From contig CM055311.2 in the NCBI GenBank assembly GCA_029255685.2, positions 53,713,048-53,777,047 of the forward strand: a stretch of DNA of 64,000 nucleotides, given 5' to 3'. Within the stretch, counting starts at the first letter, position 1. Every line of letters starts with the position of its first letter. The translations under genes and the position numbers were made by a program. Origin of the DNA: Silene conica. Its lineage: Eukaryota > Streptophyta > Magnoliopsida > Caryophyllales > Caryophyllaceae. The notes below the pieces were generated by a model. The model was not told the origin of the DNA. It ran no database searches and was given only the letters and a program-made list of their open reading frames with translations. Shown piece after piece: positions 33,509 to 44,479 of the stretch.

Positions 33509-36130
33509 ATGACAGAGGAAGCTACTATTGCCAGTCACTCCATGCCTCAGGCAAATGACCTATACAAAGGGTTCACTTTACCTGCAGGTACTGGGAAGCC
33601 ATTCGAGGCCAAGCCTGCCTATATTACTATGGTTGAAAGAAACCAATTTGGAGGCTTGGCCAATGAGGATGCTGCAAAGCATATTGAAATCTTCACAGAT
33701 TACATATGCTCTATTGCACCCCCAGAAGGAGTGACGCAGGACCAGATTAAGCAGACCATGTTTATCTTCTCTCTTAGGGATGCTGCGAGGGAATGGTACA
33801 GAGATTTGGACTGCACTGCTGCGGGAGTCACAGATTGGAATACCCTAGCCTTGGCATTCTACAGGAAATACTATTCTGCATCCAAGACTAATGCTTTGAG
33901 GGCGCAGATTACAAACTTTAAGCAGGGCCCCAATGAGGATTTTAGTGAGGCGTGGGACAGGTTCAAGAGACTTGTTCGATCCATACCACATCACGGGTTC
34001 GGACAATGGTTTCTTTGTAACCAGTTCTACAATGGCCTTTACGATGACAACAGGGCCTATCTAGATGCTGCAGCTAATGGGAGATTCCAAGATAATTCCG
34101 GAGAGACTAAGGGTCTCAAATTGATAGAGGATGTTGCTGTGCACCGTGCTGAACATGGAACTTCCCGAGGCAATCAAAGGAAATCTGAGTATAACCTATC
34201 AGCAATTGAGGCCTTGACAGCCAAGTTAGAGAAACTAGAGGCTGGAGGGAAGTTCGATCTAGGAAGTGGGAGCAAGGGAGGAATTTATCAGGTGAACGCC
34301 GTTCAAGACGGACCCTTTGCTTGTGAGAGGTGCGGTGGAGAAGGGCACGTGTCGAAATTCTGTACTTCATCCAACGAGACATGTGCCGCTTTCCAACACT
34401 ATCGTGGGAACAATTTCTATGACCCAAATAATAATAATGTCCATCCCAACATGAGGTGGACAAGCCAGAATGTTCACAACCCACAACACATGCAACTTCA
34501 GCAAAATTCCACATATATCCCCCCACATAAGCAAGGTTTCCAAAAACCGCCCTTCAACCCTCAACCACCTTCAAATCCACCACCCAACACAGACACTCTT
34601 ATCCAAAATCTTATTGGGTTGGTTCAGAAAGAGTCACAGGCTAGAGAGGCAGGGATGAAGATGTTAGAATCTCAGATTGCTCAAATTGCGGGCAAGAATG
34701 ATACTAGGGCTCCGGGTCAACTTCCGACCAAGACGGACCAGAAAAAAGAGACTCTAAACATCATATCCCTACGAAGCGGAGCCAAAGTGGGAGGAGAAAA
34801 AGAAAAAGAAAAACAGCCGGGTAGCAGCGAGGAAGGTCGACCGACCCAGGAGCCAGGTCGACCGACCTCTGAGCAGAATCCGAAAAATCTCGCTGAACAG
34901 GAGAGTGGTCGACCGACCGAGGAAGAGGGTCGACCGACCACCGAGGCAGAACCAGAAGCCCCTTTTCGTCCCGAATTGCCAAACAACTTAAGGGATTTTC
35001 TTTTTCGGGGTGATAAGACCCCTAGGTTTCTTAAAAGGGCTGCAAATACTGAATCTTCAGCCCCTCCCTTCCCAGAAAGACTCATACCTTCGAAGGATCA
35101 GGTATCTTTTGACAAATTTAAAGACGTAATTCGTTCATTAAATGTTCAAGTTCCGTTTCTAGAATTAGTCCTACAGGTTCCTTCATATCTTAAATTTATG
35201 AGACAGCTTTTGTCAAGAAAGAGGTCTTTAGGTATGGTTGAGTCGGTGGCCCTCACTGAAGAGTCATCTAGTTTTCTATCACATGTTATTGCCCCTCACA
35301 AATTAGAGGACCCTGGTAGTTTCTCTGTCCCCTTCAATATAGGAACTTTCCCAGTGAAGAAGGCTTTATGCGACTTAGGTGCTAGTATCAGTGTCATGCC
35401 CCTAAGCGTTGCTTTAAAATTAGGAATGACCGAATTTGCAGTAACCAGCATGACTGTCCAGATGGCAGATCGTACATCTATGGAACCCATAGGGGTGTTG
35501 GAAAACATCCCTGTGCGTATTGACATGTTTTTCTTTCCAGTTGACTTCGTAGTTTTAGACATCCCAGAGGATGCCCATATACCTATAATACTAGGAAGAC
35601 CTTTCCTCCACACTGTAGGAGCCATTATAGATGTAGGCACTGGGACTTTGACCTTCAAAGTAGGGAAGCATTCTATTATATATGGTCTATCTTATAGGAA
35701 GAAAGATGCTATGACCCCCATCACTTGTAATGCTATCACTTCTGAAAAGAAGTATGAGGTCATCACTACTTCCCCTACTTTATTGCCTATTCCTGTATCT
35801 GTTTTTACACCTCCGCCCCAGATTGGGAGCAATATGGAGGACACTTCTATTATGGTTAGTGCAGGAATTGGTTTGGGGAAGCCCAAAGTGAAGGAAGTCA
35901 TGGTCCAGAGAGGAGGAATGGGATGCTTAAGCTATAAGGAAGATGAAGACCCAGATGTCGTGGATCGGGAAGAGAAGAAGAAGAGAAGACAAGCTCAAGA
36001 GGAGAGGTCGTCGCATATGCTTTGCGACGGCGGGAAGAAGATGTGTTTTGCTAATCAAGAGAACACTGTGGAGACTACGGCATGTCGTCAAAAGCCGTGG
36101 TCGGATATTTTCCGCATCTTTAGCGGATAG
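33509..36130 (+). CDS. Athila gag-protease polyprotein, intact 873-codon ORF
   Basis: Residues about 1-230 form the Athila gag core (IKQTMFIFSLRDAAREWYRD, AFYRKYYSASKTNALRAQI, RFKRLVRSIPHHGF, FYNGLYDDNRAYLDAAANG). A CCHC knuckle C-E-R-C-x4-H-x4-C lies at about 271-284, followed by an Asn/Gln/Pro-rich linker. Four GRPT repeats at about 443-477 are encoded by GGTCGACCGACC motifs. The aspartic protease has CDLGASISVMPLSVAL at about 618-633 and the conserved ILGRPFLHT at about 693. Gag would form particles and package RNA; protease would mature it. The ORF ends soon after the protease with no RT. DLG in place of DTG/DSG is common in plant Athila proteases. Confidence 0.93.
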   Translation: MTEEATIASHSMPQANDLYKGFTLPAGTGKPFEAKPAYITMVERNQFGGLANEDAAKHIEIFTDYICSIAPPEGVTQDQIKQTMFIFSLRDAAREWYRDLDCTAAGVTDWNTLALAFYRKYYSASKTNALRAQITNFKQGPNEDFSEAWDRFKRLVRSIPHHGFGQWFLCNQFYNGLYDDNRAYLDAAANGRFQDNSGETKGLKLIEDVAVHRAEHGTSRGNQRKSEYNLSAIEALTAKLEKLEAGGKFDLGSGSKGGIYQVNAVQDGPFACERCGGEGHVSKFCTSSNETCAAFQHYRGNNFYDPNNNNVHPNMRWTSQNVHNPQHMQLQQNSTYIPPHKQGFQKPPFNPQPPSNPPPNTDTLIQNLIGLVQKESQAREAGMKMLESQIAQIAGKNDTRAPGQLPTKTDQKKETLNIISLRSGAKVGGEKEKEKQPGSSEEGRPTQEPGRPTSEQNPKNLAEQESGRPTEEEGRPTTEAEPEAPFRPELPNNLRDFLFRGDKTPRFLKRAANTESSAPPFPERLIPSKDQVSFDKFKDVIRSLNVQVPFLELVLQVPSYLKFMRQLLSRKRSLGMVESVALTEESSSFLSHVIAPHKLEDPGSFSVPFNIGTFPVKKALCDLGASISVMPLSVALKLGMTEFAVTSMTVQMADRTSMEPIGVLENIPVRIDMFFFPVDFVVLDIPEDAHIPIILGRPFLHTVGAIIDVGTGTLTFKVGKHSIIYGLSYRKKDAMTPITCNAITSEKKYEVITTSPTLLPIPVSVFTPPPQIGSNMEDTSIMVSAGIGLGKPKVKEVMVQRGGMGCLSYKEDEDPDVVDREEKKKRRQAQEERSSHMLCDGGKKMCFANQENTVETTACRQKPWSDIFRIFSG
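34835..34939. repeat. GGTCGACC-type dyad cluster in the gag-protease linker
   Basis: Perfect GGTCGACCGACC at 34835, 34856, 34907 and 34928. All are in the same frame, so each encodes Gly-Arg-Pro-Thr. Confidence 0.95.
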
Positions 36131-36336
36131 TTGTTTCAAATTTCAGCTTTTAAGACAATTTACTTTTGTTGTGTGAGACTTTTTAATTTGGTTTGCTCGT
36201 AGTTTTAGAACTTTTTCCTTTATGCTTACGTAGTTAAGACTTTAGACTTGTTTCTGGAATCTCGCGCATTTGTCGGGCGCATATTTAATGCTTTTTCAGG
36301 TTTTACGAAGAAACGAAGACCGCTGGGACACAGAGG

Positions 36337-36441
36337 GGTCGACCGACCAGATACACGAGTCGGTCGACCTAGTTGCCATATCGCTGAAATTCCTGTAGTC
36401 TACAGGAAGGTCGGTCGACCTACTATATGGGTCGGTCGACC
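36337..36441. repeat. GGTCGACC-type dyad cluster after protease (inner Athila)
   Basis: GGTCGACCGACC at 36337, AGTCGGTCGACC at about 36358, and GGTCGGTCGACC at 36409 and 36430. The last pair flanks TACTATATGG, the same spacer found in the U3 cluster. Confidence 0.92.
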
Positions 36442-37421
36442 TTCCTGTCCGTCGTAGTCGGTTCGTTTCTTCCTCGGAGATCGTGCAACCGTTCTTTGGT
36501 ACTTGAGTGGCATTGCTAGCCACCAAAACCTCCCAGCTTACGCTGGTTTGGGGAGGTTTTTCTCATACGTCTATTTACCCAATGAGTTCTTTCCAGTTTT
36601 TCTTTAGTTTTTATTTACTTGCATCTTTTCTTTAATTTTATGAAACCTTTACTTAGGCTAATGCACAATGGGGACATTGTGCGGGTTGGTTTGGGGAATG
36701 GTTTCGTGTCACATGCATTGCATTTTGTCACACTTTTATTGCATTTCCGTATTGCATTGTTCTTTTCTTTATTTTCCTTATATATACAAAAATCCAAAAA
36801 AAAATAGAAAAAATTCAAAAATTTCCAAAAAAATGCACGTTTATTTTAGCATATAGGTCGAGTCGGAACGAAAGTATTTCAAGGATGATTTAAGCTATCT
36901 TACATGTTTATGCCTTTTCAACTTGTTTTAGTATAAAAGTCTTTTGCATATCTACGAGTTTTCATCAATTTGTATATCTTGAGACTTGATTTATGCCTTG
37001 GCAACCTACTATACATTCTAAGTTTTAGAGCCGTATTCCTGGTTTCATTCTTAAACCAGTTGTCTAGGATGTGAGTAGTACTCCCCTTGGAACATGTTAC
37101 ATCAATATGCATACACATGAACTTGAATTACTATACACTTGTTTTACTATCTCGTTTTGTGAGTCTTGATACGTGCATTTGGGATCCCTTTTCTCATATT
37201 TACCCATAAGCTTCACATAGCCAAAATTGCCTTTTTATTCCCCCAAAACTACATCCCATACTTAGCCTACCCTTCCAAGCTAGTATTTGTGGTCTTTGGT
37301 TCATGAGCAAAAAGAGAAAAGAAAGAAGGAAAGCAAGAAAAGAAAAGAAAAAAAAAGAACAGAAAAATTCAGAAAAAGAAAAACGAAAGAAACGAAAAAA
37401 AAGCAAAAAGCACAGAAAGTC

Positions 37422-37454
37422 AGTCGACCGACCCCCTTAATAGGTCGGTCGACC
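37422..37454. repeat. GGTCGACC-type dyad pair upstream of the 3' LTR (inner Athila)
   Basis: AGTCGACCGACC and GGTCGGTCGACC, inverted relative to each other, separated by CCCTTAATA. Confidence 0.88.
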
Positions 37455-38115
37455 AACTAACTGCATCAGAATGAAAAAAAAAATTTGTTCCAAGTTCCCT
37501 TTTTCTTTTATGTGTTATCACTCCCGTACCTCATTCAAAATATTAGGGAGTCCTTTCTTATATTTAATGTGAGAGTTGTGCTACAAAAGAGCATTTTCCT
37601 TAATATCAAAAGTTGTGAGATATGTTGTTGGAAAACGGTTTTACTAGCTTGGCTACTAACCCCACAAATCCAAAAACATCTTAACCACTTTTTACCTTTT
37701 ACCTCACATATCTTTCATACCTCAATTGCATGTATTCGAGTCACTTAATGGGTTTGTTATACATAGTTGTGGAATTCTTGTTCATATTAGATTGCAGGCA
37801 TGTTTTCATGGGTCGCAGTTAGGTGAGTGTCATGACAAAATTACTTCTTTCTATCTTTTACATATACTCACCCTTTGCTTCATGAGTGTCTCGAGCGTAC
37901 CGCGAGAGTCCATGGTATAAAGTCTCTATAGTCTTTATGTTTGCAAGTTTGATGACCCTATAACTCGTTTGCATGATTTAAATACTTTCTCATTTTGTAC
38001 TTGGCATTGGTTTAGGCTTACATGTAAATTTCGCTCTGAGATTGAAATCGTTCCATTAGTTAGGATCGAGTCTATTTCTTGCTTGAGGGCAAGCAAGGGT
38101 TTGGTTTGGGGAATT

Positions 38116-39687
38116 TGATGCGTGTCTATTTTATGATGTTTTACATCTATTTTTACACGCATTTGGTCGCTCATTTACTATGTTTTAGCCCTTATTTCCC
38201 AACAATCGTGTACTTTCGTATTTTTATGCACTTTTGCAGATTTATGCGGAAAAGGGACGATTTAGCACCAAATTCATGTCCTCGAGTCTTTTGCATAATT
38301 AAGGAACGAAGGAAAGTCAACTGGAGTCTTTATTTAAGTACCAAGAGTCAAATCGAGAAGAAAACCGGAGATTTTCTATGCGGATACGGTCGACCGACCT
38401 ACTATATGGGTCGGCCGACCAGGCCTGATTTTTATGAAGTCCAAAATCTTGAAGAAAGCCCAGAATTCGCTCAAGTCCATAAAAGAGGTCGACCGACCCA
38501 CCAAACTGGTCGACCGACCTCAGCGAAGCCCAGGAACAGTTTTCGGAAATAGTTTAGAAGTAGGAGTCTTTAGGAAACTCTAATTTTCTGCCCTATATAA
38601 GCTAATCTTGTAATTAGGGTTTGATATCAAGTTTTATATTCAGTTTTGACATCCAGTTTTAGAGAAAAGAAGTTATTATCTAGTTCTTAATTCTAGTTTT
38701 CAGCTTTAGTTTGTAACCTTTCAATAATTCCCAAGCATTCAATAAAGTTTGTTCCTTTCTGCCCTAATTCCGACTTTGGTAAATTACTCTTTTAATCTAG
38801 CTTTATTATTGTTCTTATTATTATTGCATTCGTTTAAGTCAGAATCCCAAGCTTTGTTAATTCTTGCATGTTTAGATTATCGTTCATCATGTTTTCCATG
38901 TTTATTCCCGTTTTCATAATTGTTTTAGTCACCATGTGTAGCTAAATTTCATATGTTAGGATGTAGGGGATGGATATGCGTAGGTAGTATAAATTCCGAG
39001 ACCGACTTGTAGCAGAGCCGTGGTCGGCCGACTCAAATAATGAGTCGGTCGACCAAGGCGGTGGTCGGCCGACTGGAGTAGCTGGTCGGTCGACCAACTC
39101 GCGCATGAATCCTGTTTCGTCTTTCCTTGTTGACTATAATATCCTGCAATGAGACTGAAAGGAGACTTGTAGGACGTTAGTAATGACGTACCCAAGATTG
39201 AGAGATACGGGAAGGGCATTGGTTTACACCTTAAGACGGCTAGGTTACTTAAGACTGAAAGGTATGTGACCTAGGATTTAGGAATCACCCTTATTGTTGA
39301 CACCCAATAATTGTGAGACCTAGGAACTAATAGCACAGGCCGAAAGGAGCTATTAGGTACCATAGACCGAAAGGATATGTTACACCCCTTACGCGACTGC
39401 AATACATGTTGACCTTAGGATTTATATCACCTTAGCTATTTATTACCCAAACATCCTAGCATCCCTTTTATTATATTTTATTCTCATCTTTTATTATTTG
39501 TTTGTTTTAATCTTTGCCTTAGACATAGTAATCAACACAATCAAACCCCCAAATTTGTTACCTTCAACATTAACATCAAACAATAAATACTCCCCACCTC
39601 CTTGTGGTTCGACCTTGACTTTCACTATCTATTGTTAAAGTTAGGAATTATAAATTTTATCTTTGGTACCCTCAACGACGGGCATCA
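38116..39687 (+). repeat. 3' LTR of the inner Athila
   Basis: 1572 bp, collinear with 31554-33125. Motif groups recur at 38388-38519 and 39022-39095, and the TATA box at 38595-38601. Confidence 0.95.
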
Positions 39688-41092
39688 ACCACGCTGTTGT
39701 TGTTGATTTTGCAGGAAAAGAAGTAGAAAAAGATGCTGGAAATGTCGTGAAAGGGCTCGATCGAGAGGTTTCAGACTCTCGATCGAGGTAAATCTCAGAA
39801 GAACAGCTCGATCGAGTGCCACATTATACTCGATCGAGCGATTTGACATGAGAGAGTGTTCGATCGAACACTGATGAAGAAAAGTTTGCTCGATCGAGAA
39901 CGTTGGAAGGTCGTTCGAGCAAAGTCGCTGCTGAGAACAGTCGATCGAGCGGTTTGGAGTGTGACAGCGCTCGATCGAGGGAACCAAACCAAAGAATGCT
40001 GAATAATAACTTGATTCGTGATACGCACAAAGCAGTTTCCGATATACGAGTCCCATTTCCGGGACGTTTGAAGAAAGAAACGTAAATCGAACCAGAATTC
40101 ACCAGATTCGGCCAACTTGTCAAAGGCCTGAATGTTCATATTCCGTTCTTGGACTTGGTAAGAAAGGTACCGTCTTACTTGAAGTTCATGTAAGACATTC
40201 TTTTGCGTAAGCGTACCGTCGATGAAATTGAAACCGTAGCTTTTATTGAAGGGTGTTCAGCCCATTTACAGTACCGGACCCCACTTAAACTATCCCACCC
40301 GGGTAGTTTTTCCAGCCCTTGCCATATAGGACTCCATTATATTGATAGAGCGTTATGCGACTTAGGTGCTAGTATTAGCGTCATGCCATGGTCCTTGGCT
40401 AGGCGAGGTTGGGTCTTAATCGGTTTCATTACAGGAGCATGACCGTACAAATGGCTGATAGGTCAATGGCTAGACCTATGGGAATTTTGGAGGATATACC
40501 AATTAAGGTGGGGCGGTTCTATATACCGGTAGACTTTGTCGTGCTTGACAACCCGGATGACTCATACACACCCATCATACTTGGCCGACCCTTTTTGCAC
40601 ACCGCCCAAGCCATCATCGATCTTGGGTTGCGCACTTTGACCTTTAGGGTTGGGGGAGAGGAACTAGTTTTCGCTAAACCCGCGACCCACAAAGGGCCGA
40701 TGCGCATTTTAGAGTGCAATGTCCTACAAGCCATTGATTCTGACTCTATTCCCATGGATGTGACACCGTCTAAAGACCCTATGATTGTTGATGAACCTCC
40801 GCATGTTGTTACTCCCCCAACCACGCTAACACCATTGCCTCGTAAAGAGAGCAAAAGAGGGGACCGCATTTATGTTATGAGGTGCACAGGGCCAGGATGG
40901 GGAAACTTTGCACTAGATCCACCAACGGGAAAGGAGAGGAGCATGGCGGAACTTTTCAAAGAGTACAAAGACGAGAGGAAGGCGGAAAATGAGTCACGAG
41001 CATGGCGTAGGAAGGTGAGGGCCAATGAAGGAGAATCAAGTTCATCGTTGCAACGGCCGAAGGAAGGCCAATCATATTTAATGAAAGAATAG
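39688..41092 (+). pseudogene. Outer Athila gag-protease linker and protease, broken
   Basis: It continues the frame cut at 31553. The linker region carries six CTCGATCGAG copies and meets a TAA near 39789. Protease follows with ALCDLGASISVMPWSLA, VQMADRS, IPVDFVVLDNPDDSYTP and ILGRPFLHT. A stop near 40191 and a frameshift near 40415 make it non-functional. Downstream the frame runs to 41092 with no RT, ending in a charged tail as in the inner element. Confidence 0.87.
39756..39979. repeat. CTCGATCGAG cluster in the gag-protease linker (outer Athila)
   Basis: Perfect copies at 39756, 39778, 39807, 39829, 39889 and 39970, plus the variant palindrome GTTCGATCGAAC near 39858. Confidence 0.93.
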
Positions 41093-41994
41093 CCGGGTTT
41101 GCAACCCCGTGCGAAGTTATAAATAGGATAATTTTTTTTCGTGGATTTTTAGTTCCTTTTAAACTTGTGGTTTTGTTTTTGATAGGACATCCTTAGTTAA
41201 ACGGTAGTAGCTTGAACAGTTATTAGTGACTCGGGCAATTTTTGTGGTTTTTTGGGATATTTTAATGTGCTTTTACAGGTACGAATGAGCCGCACCACAC
41301 AGAAAATCAACAAAGGGCGTGCCAGGCTGAGAAGTACTCGACCAAGAGGATCAATCCTCTCGATCGAGCAAATTTGGGGACAAAATTCTTCTCGATCGAG
41401 AAGTTTTCTTCTCGATCGAGAAGTTTTCTTCTCGATCGAGAAAGAGGAAATGGTCGATCGAGAGTCCAACCTCTCGATCGAGAAGAAGGAAGCTAAAGAG
41501 TCGTGGAACTCTCGATCGAGAAGTTACTGTTCTCGATCGAGCCCTTCAGGTAACAAAAGTACTCGATCGAGAGGATTTTTCTCTCGATCGAGCACTTATT
41601 TTGGTCTATAAAAGGTAAAAAATTTCGACTAACTCCCTTCATTTCCTTCGACCGAGCAACCTGTTCTTCCCCAATTTTCAAGCTTTTTCACCCTTACCTG
41701 CAATTTAAGCATTTTATTGCCCAAATAACTACTACATTGAATTACCCAACTGCTTTAAACACCAATTTCGACAAAAGCCCCTTCAAAAACACCGATTTCG
41801 AGCCCCAATTCGTCATTTTTCGACTTCTAGGGTTTCGGTGTATTTTTCGAATTCGTGCTTTTTGTTCACATTTCTTGCAGTTTGTGGGTATAATCAACAT
41901 CAAGTAAGTATTCTTAGCTCTTCTTAGCTTAATTAAACACCCCCATTCCCATATTTTTCGATTTATAGGGTGTTAGAAGTAGGAGCTTAGAACC
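41093..41994 (+). other. Spacer between protease and the Athila ORF
   Basis: Non-coding. It contains the densest palindrome cluster (41359-41592) and then AT-rich leader sequence. Confidence 0.6.
41359..41592. repeat. CTCGATCGAG cluster after protease (outer Athila)
   Basis: Nine perfect copies: 41359, 41391, 41411, 41431, 41473, 41511, 41532, 41562 and 41583. The copies at 41391, 41411 and 41431 form a 20-bp tandem repeat. Confidence 0.95.
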
Positions 41995-44149
41995 GTGTTT
42001 TCTTTGTTTAATTTCGTTCTATTACCTGATGTTTTTGTAGTAATGGACCCAGTAGCTCAATCCCCTACTCCCGAACCATCTGTCGAGACAATCGTCTGGA
42101 ATGTCGTGAACGAGATAACAGAGCAACACTCTGTTGCTGCTGTCGCGGAGTCTGAGCAACCCCATGTTGCTGTCACTGAGGTTGCGACGGTGTCTTCCGA
42201 CACCGTCATTCCTGGGGGAGGGTCCGCCGTGAGTCCACCGGCCGTAGAGGGTACTGTTGCTTCTCCAGCAACTTATGGTGCCCCGGTTTTAGTGGAGGAT
42301 GTCGAGACGGAGTCCGAGATTGACTCCGAGGAGCAGACCGAATCTGATGAGGATGCTGGCCAGCCGCGTCCTCCTTTCTCTTTGTTAGCCGCGGGTGCCA
42401 CACCTAGGTACTCGAAGCTCCCTAGGATTCCTCGTCCTCAGTCCTTAGCCATCACCACTACTACTTCTCGACCTCCTTTGGTCGCCACTACGAGCTCCCC
42501 TGCCGCGTCTACTGAGCTCGTTACTACACCTGGGGCCACTACTGCCGAGCGCACTTCATCTCGGGCCGTTGTTACTTTACGAGGGGCAGACCTCGCCCCT
42601 TTGCCTAAGAGGCCTGAGGTACGCTTTATTTCTGCAGACCATCGTTCTAGGTTGTCTACTCTTTTGTTTGTACCCCTCACCCCGACCCGTTTCCTCTCGC
42701 GCCCTGACCTAGAGACTCTAGGTATCTATGAGGAGGTTTGTGTAATACACCGTATTTTTGTTAGTTAGCTATTATTTTTATTTCAACCTTGGTAGTTATC
42801 GATTATTGGAAAATCAAATTATCGATTATTGTGTTCTATTACTAATATTATAATATATTGTATTGCTATAATTGTCATAATCGATGAGTCGGTTATTAAG
42901 TGTTGATAATTATAATTAGTTATCGTTTCGTGACGGGTATTGCGAGATTTTTATTTGGGCATTGGGTTTCGTGTTGGATTGAGTGACCCGAGTAGAATCA
43001 TCGAATCATCGAACCCAATCAACCCTACCACACGTTCATTCACTCCCACGTTTCCCCTTTCTAACTTCCTTTCTTTTCAAACCCTAATTACACATCTACT
43101 ATCATGGCACCCAAACCCTAGAGTGTTCGGTAAGGCGGCTGTCGGCAGTGAAAATAGCACGGTGAGGCGTTCGACGCGGTGGTTACAGGCGGCGTCGATT
43201 AGGTAAGCGCGATATTTCATACTTTTGTCATTCCTTTTCCTTATAGTTTTTCTCTGTCGGTAGTAAGGTCGAAGGTCTAAGAGGGTTTAGTCGGCGGTCT
43301 AGGGGCTTGTTAGGGTCTGATGGTGGTGGTTTGGGAGGTGGTAGTCGACGGAGGTGTCGCTGGTGGCGGCAGGATGAGTAGTAGACGAATCATGCGAGAT
43401 GAGCGTATAATAAACCTGATTCGATCATATTGTTCGAATCGTCGAGACCTGGGTTCTGGGTGGTATTAGACGGTGGTCAGGGGTGTATCATGGTATAGAC
43501 TAGGGTTGCGTGGTGGTTGAAACCACCGTCGTTGGGTGGCCTGGGTTAGCGAAACAGGGGAGGCCTCTGTTTCGTGCGAGTGTCGACTGTTCCAGCCTTG
43601 GGTGTTGTGAGGGATCGTGGAGGAGGGTGCGGTGGTACAGTGGTGGCGCCTGGTGGCTTGTGTGACTCACGGTGGTTCAAGGGTGGCAGCCATGGTGAGT
43701 CACGGCCTGATGGGTGTCTATGGAGGCGCAAAATGGTGGCTGATGGTGGGGGTGTCGCGGGTGTTGGAGCCGAGTTGTTATGGGTTTATTATTATTATTA
43801 TTATTATTATTTTATTACAATGTTTATTATTATGGTTAATAGTATTACTAAGGTTGTCTTAATACTTTATCTTTTATTTGTGTTGGTCTTAATCGTATTA
43901 ATTAAAGTTACGAGTCGGGAAATTAGCAAGTTATGGAAGTTTCTCTTTTTGGAAGTTTCTATTTATGGAAACTTTCCATTTATGGAAGGTTTCTATTTAT
44001 AGTAAGTATCGGTTGTTATGGGGTTCGGGAAGGTTATTTATTCGTTACGTATATGTGTTTAGGTAGCGGGTTTCGCGTGGAACATTTCTAGCAAGCTTGG
44101 AATTATCTGCATTCCTGCTGTTTGAGGTAGGGAAACTACTGGTATACGA

Positions 44150-44249
44150 TGATGTGTAATCTGTTCTTATTTGATATCACAATGATGTGTAATCTGTTCT
44201 TATTTGATATCACAATGATGTGTAATCTGTTCTTATTGGATAGCCAGCA
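44150..44249. repeat. 33-bp tandem repeat, three units, in the solo LTR
   Basis: GATGTGTAATCTGTTCTTAT starts units at 44151, 44184 and 44217. The open frame across it is a by-product of 33 being a multiple of three. Confidence 0.92.
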
Positions 44250-44315
44250 TGCTTGCTATCTGTTATCATGTGATCGTATATTGTGTTATTTATATCATTC
44301 TGTGATGTGTTACGA

Positions 44316-44479
44316 GGAGATAAAGGGTCTGTGATTGGTGCGGAGATAAAGGGTCTGTGATTGGTGCGGAGATAAAGGGTCTGTGATTGGTGCGGAGATA
44401 AAGGGTCTGTGATTGGTGCGGAGATAAAGGGTCTTGTGATTGGTGCGGAGATAAAGGGTCTGTGATTGGTGTGGAGAAT
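44316..44479. repeat. 26-bp tandem repeat, about six units, in the solo LTR
   Basis: GGAGATAAAGGGTCTGTGAT then TGGTGC repeats, with one unit carrying a 1-bp insertion. Confidence 0.92.

Larger units (their letters stand above)
36131..38115 (+). other. 3' non-coding region of the inner Athila
   Basis: No credible ORF. It holds two motif clusters, A-rich blocks (AAAATTCAAAAATTTCC) and several PPT-like TTTGGGGA words at about 36548, 36693 and 38104. The last of these abuts the 3' LTR and is the likely functional PPT. Confidence 0.75.
31554..39687 (+). mobile_element. Inner Athila-type element (GGTCGACCGACC family)
   Basis: Complete structure: LTRs 31554-33125 and 38116-39687, both 1572 bp, with about 11 differences counted by eye (about 99.3% identity). 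It has a tRNA-Asp PBS, an intact gag-protease ORF, a long 3' non-coding part, a PPT-like TTTGGGGAATT, and a perfect ACCAC duplication (31549-31553 and 39688-39692). RT, RNase H and integrase are absent and the 8.1-kb length leaves no hidden pol. It is the youngest LTR element in the stack whose age can be judged. Confidence 0.96.

Noticed and set aside
39685-40139. Three overlapping minus-strand ORFs rich in Leu-Asp-Arg/Ser-Ile-Glu
   Set aside because: They are antisense readings of the palindrome cluster; a palindromic word gives similar peptides on both strands.
43574-44002. 142-codon ORF in the GGT-rich part of the solo LTR
   Set aside because: Gly/Val-rich low-complexity text within an LTR, no motif; likely transcribed non-coding sequence.
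44149-44334. 61-codon ORF with repeated MMCNLFLFDIT
   Set aside because: Produced by the 33-bp tandem repeat in a solo LTR; no start context or homology.
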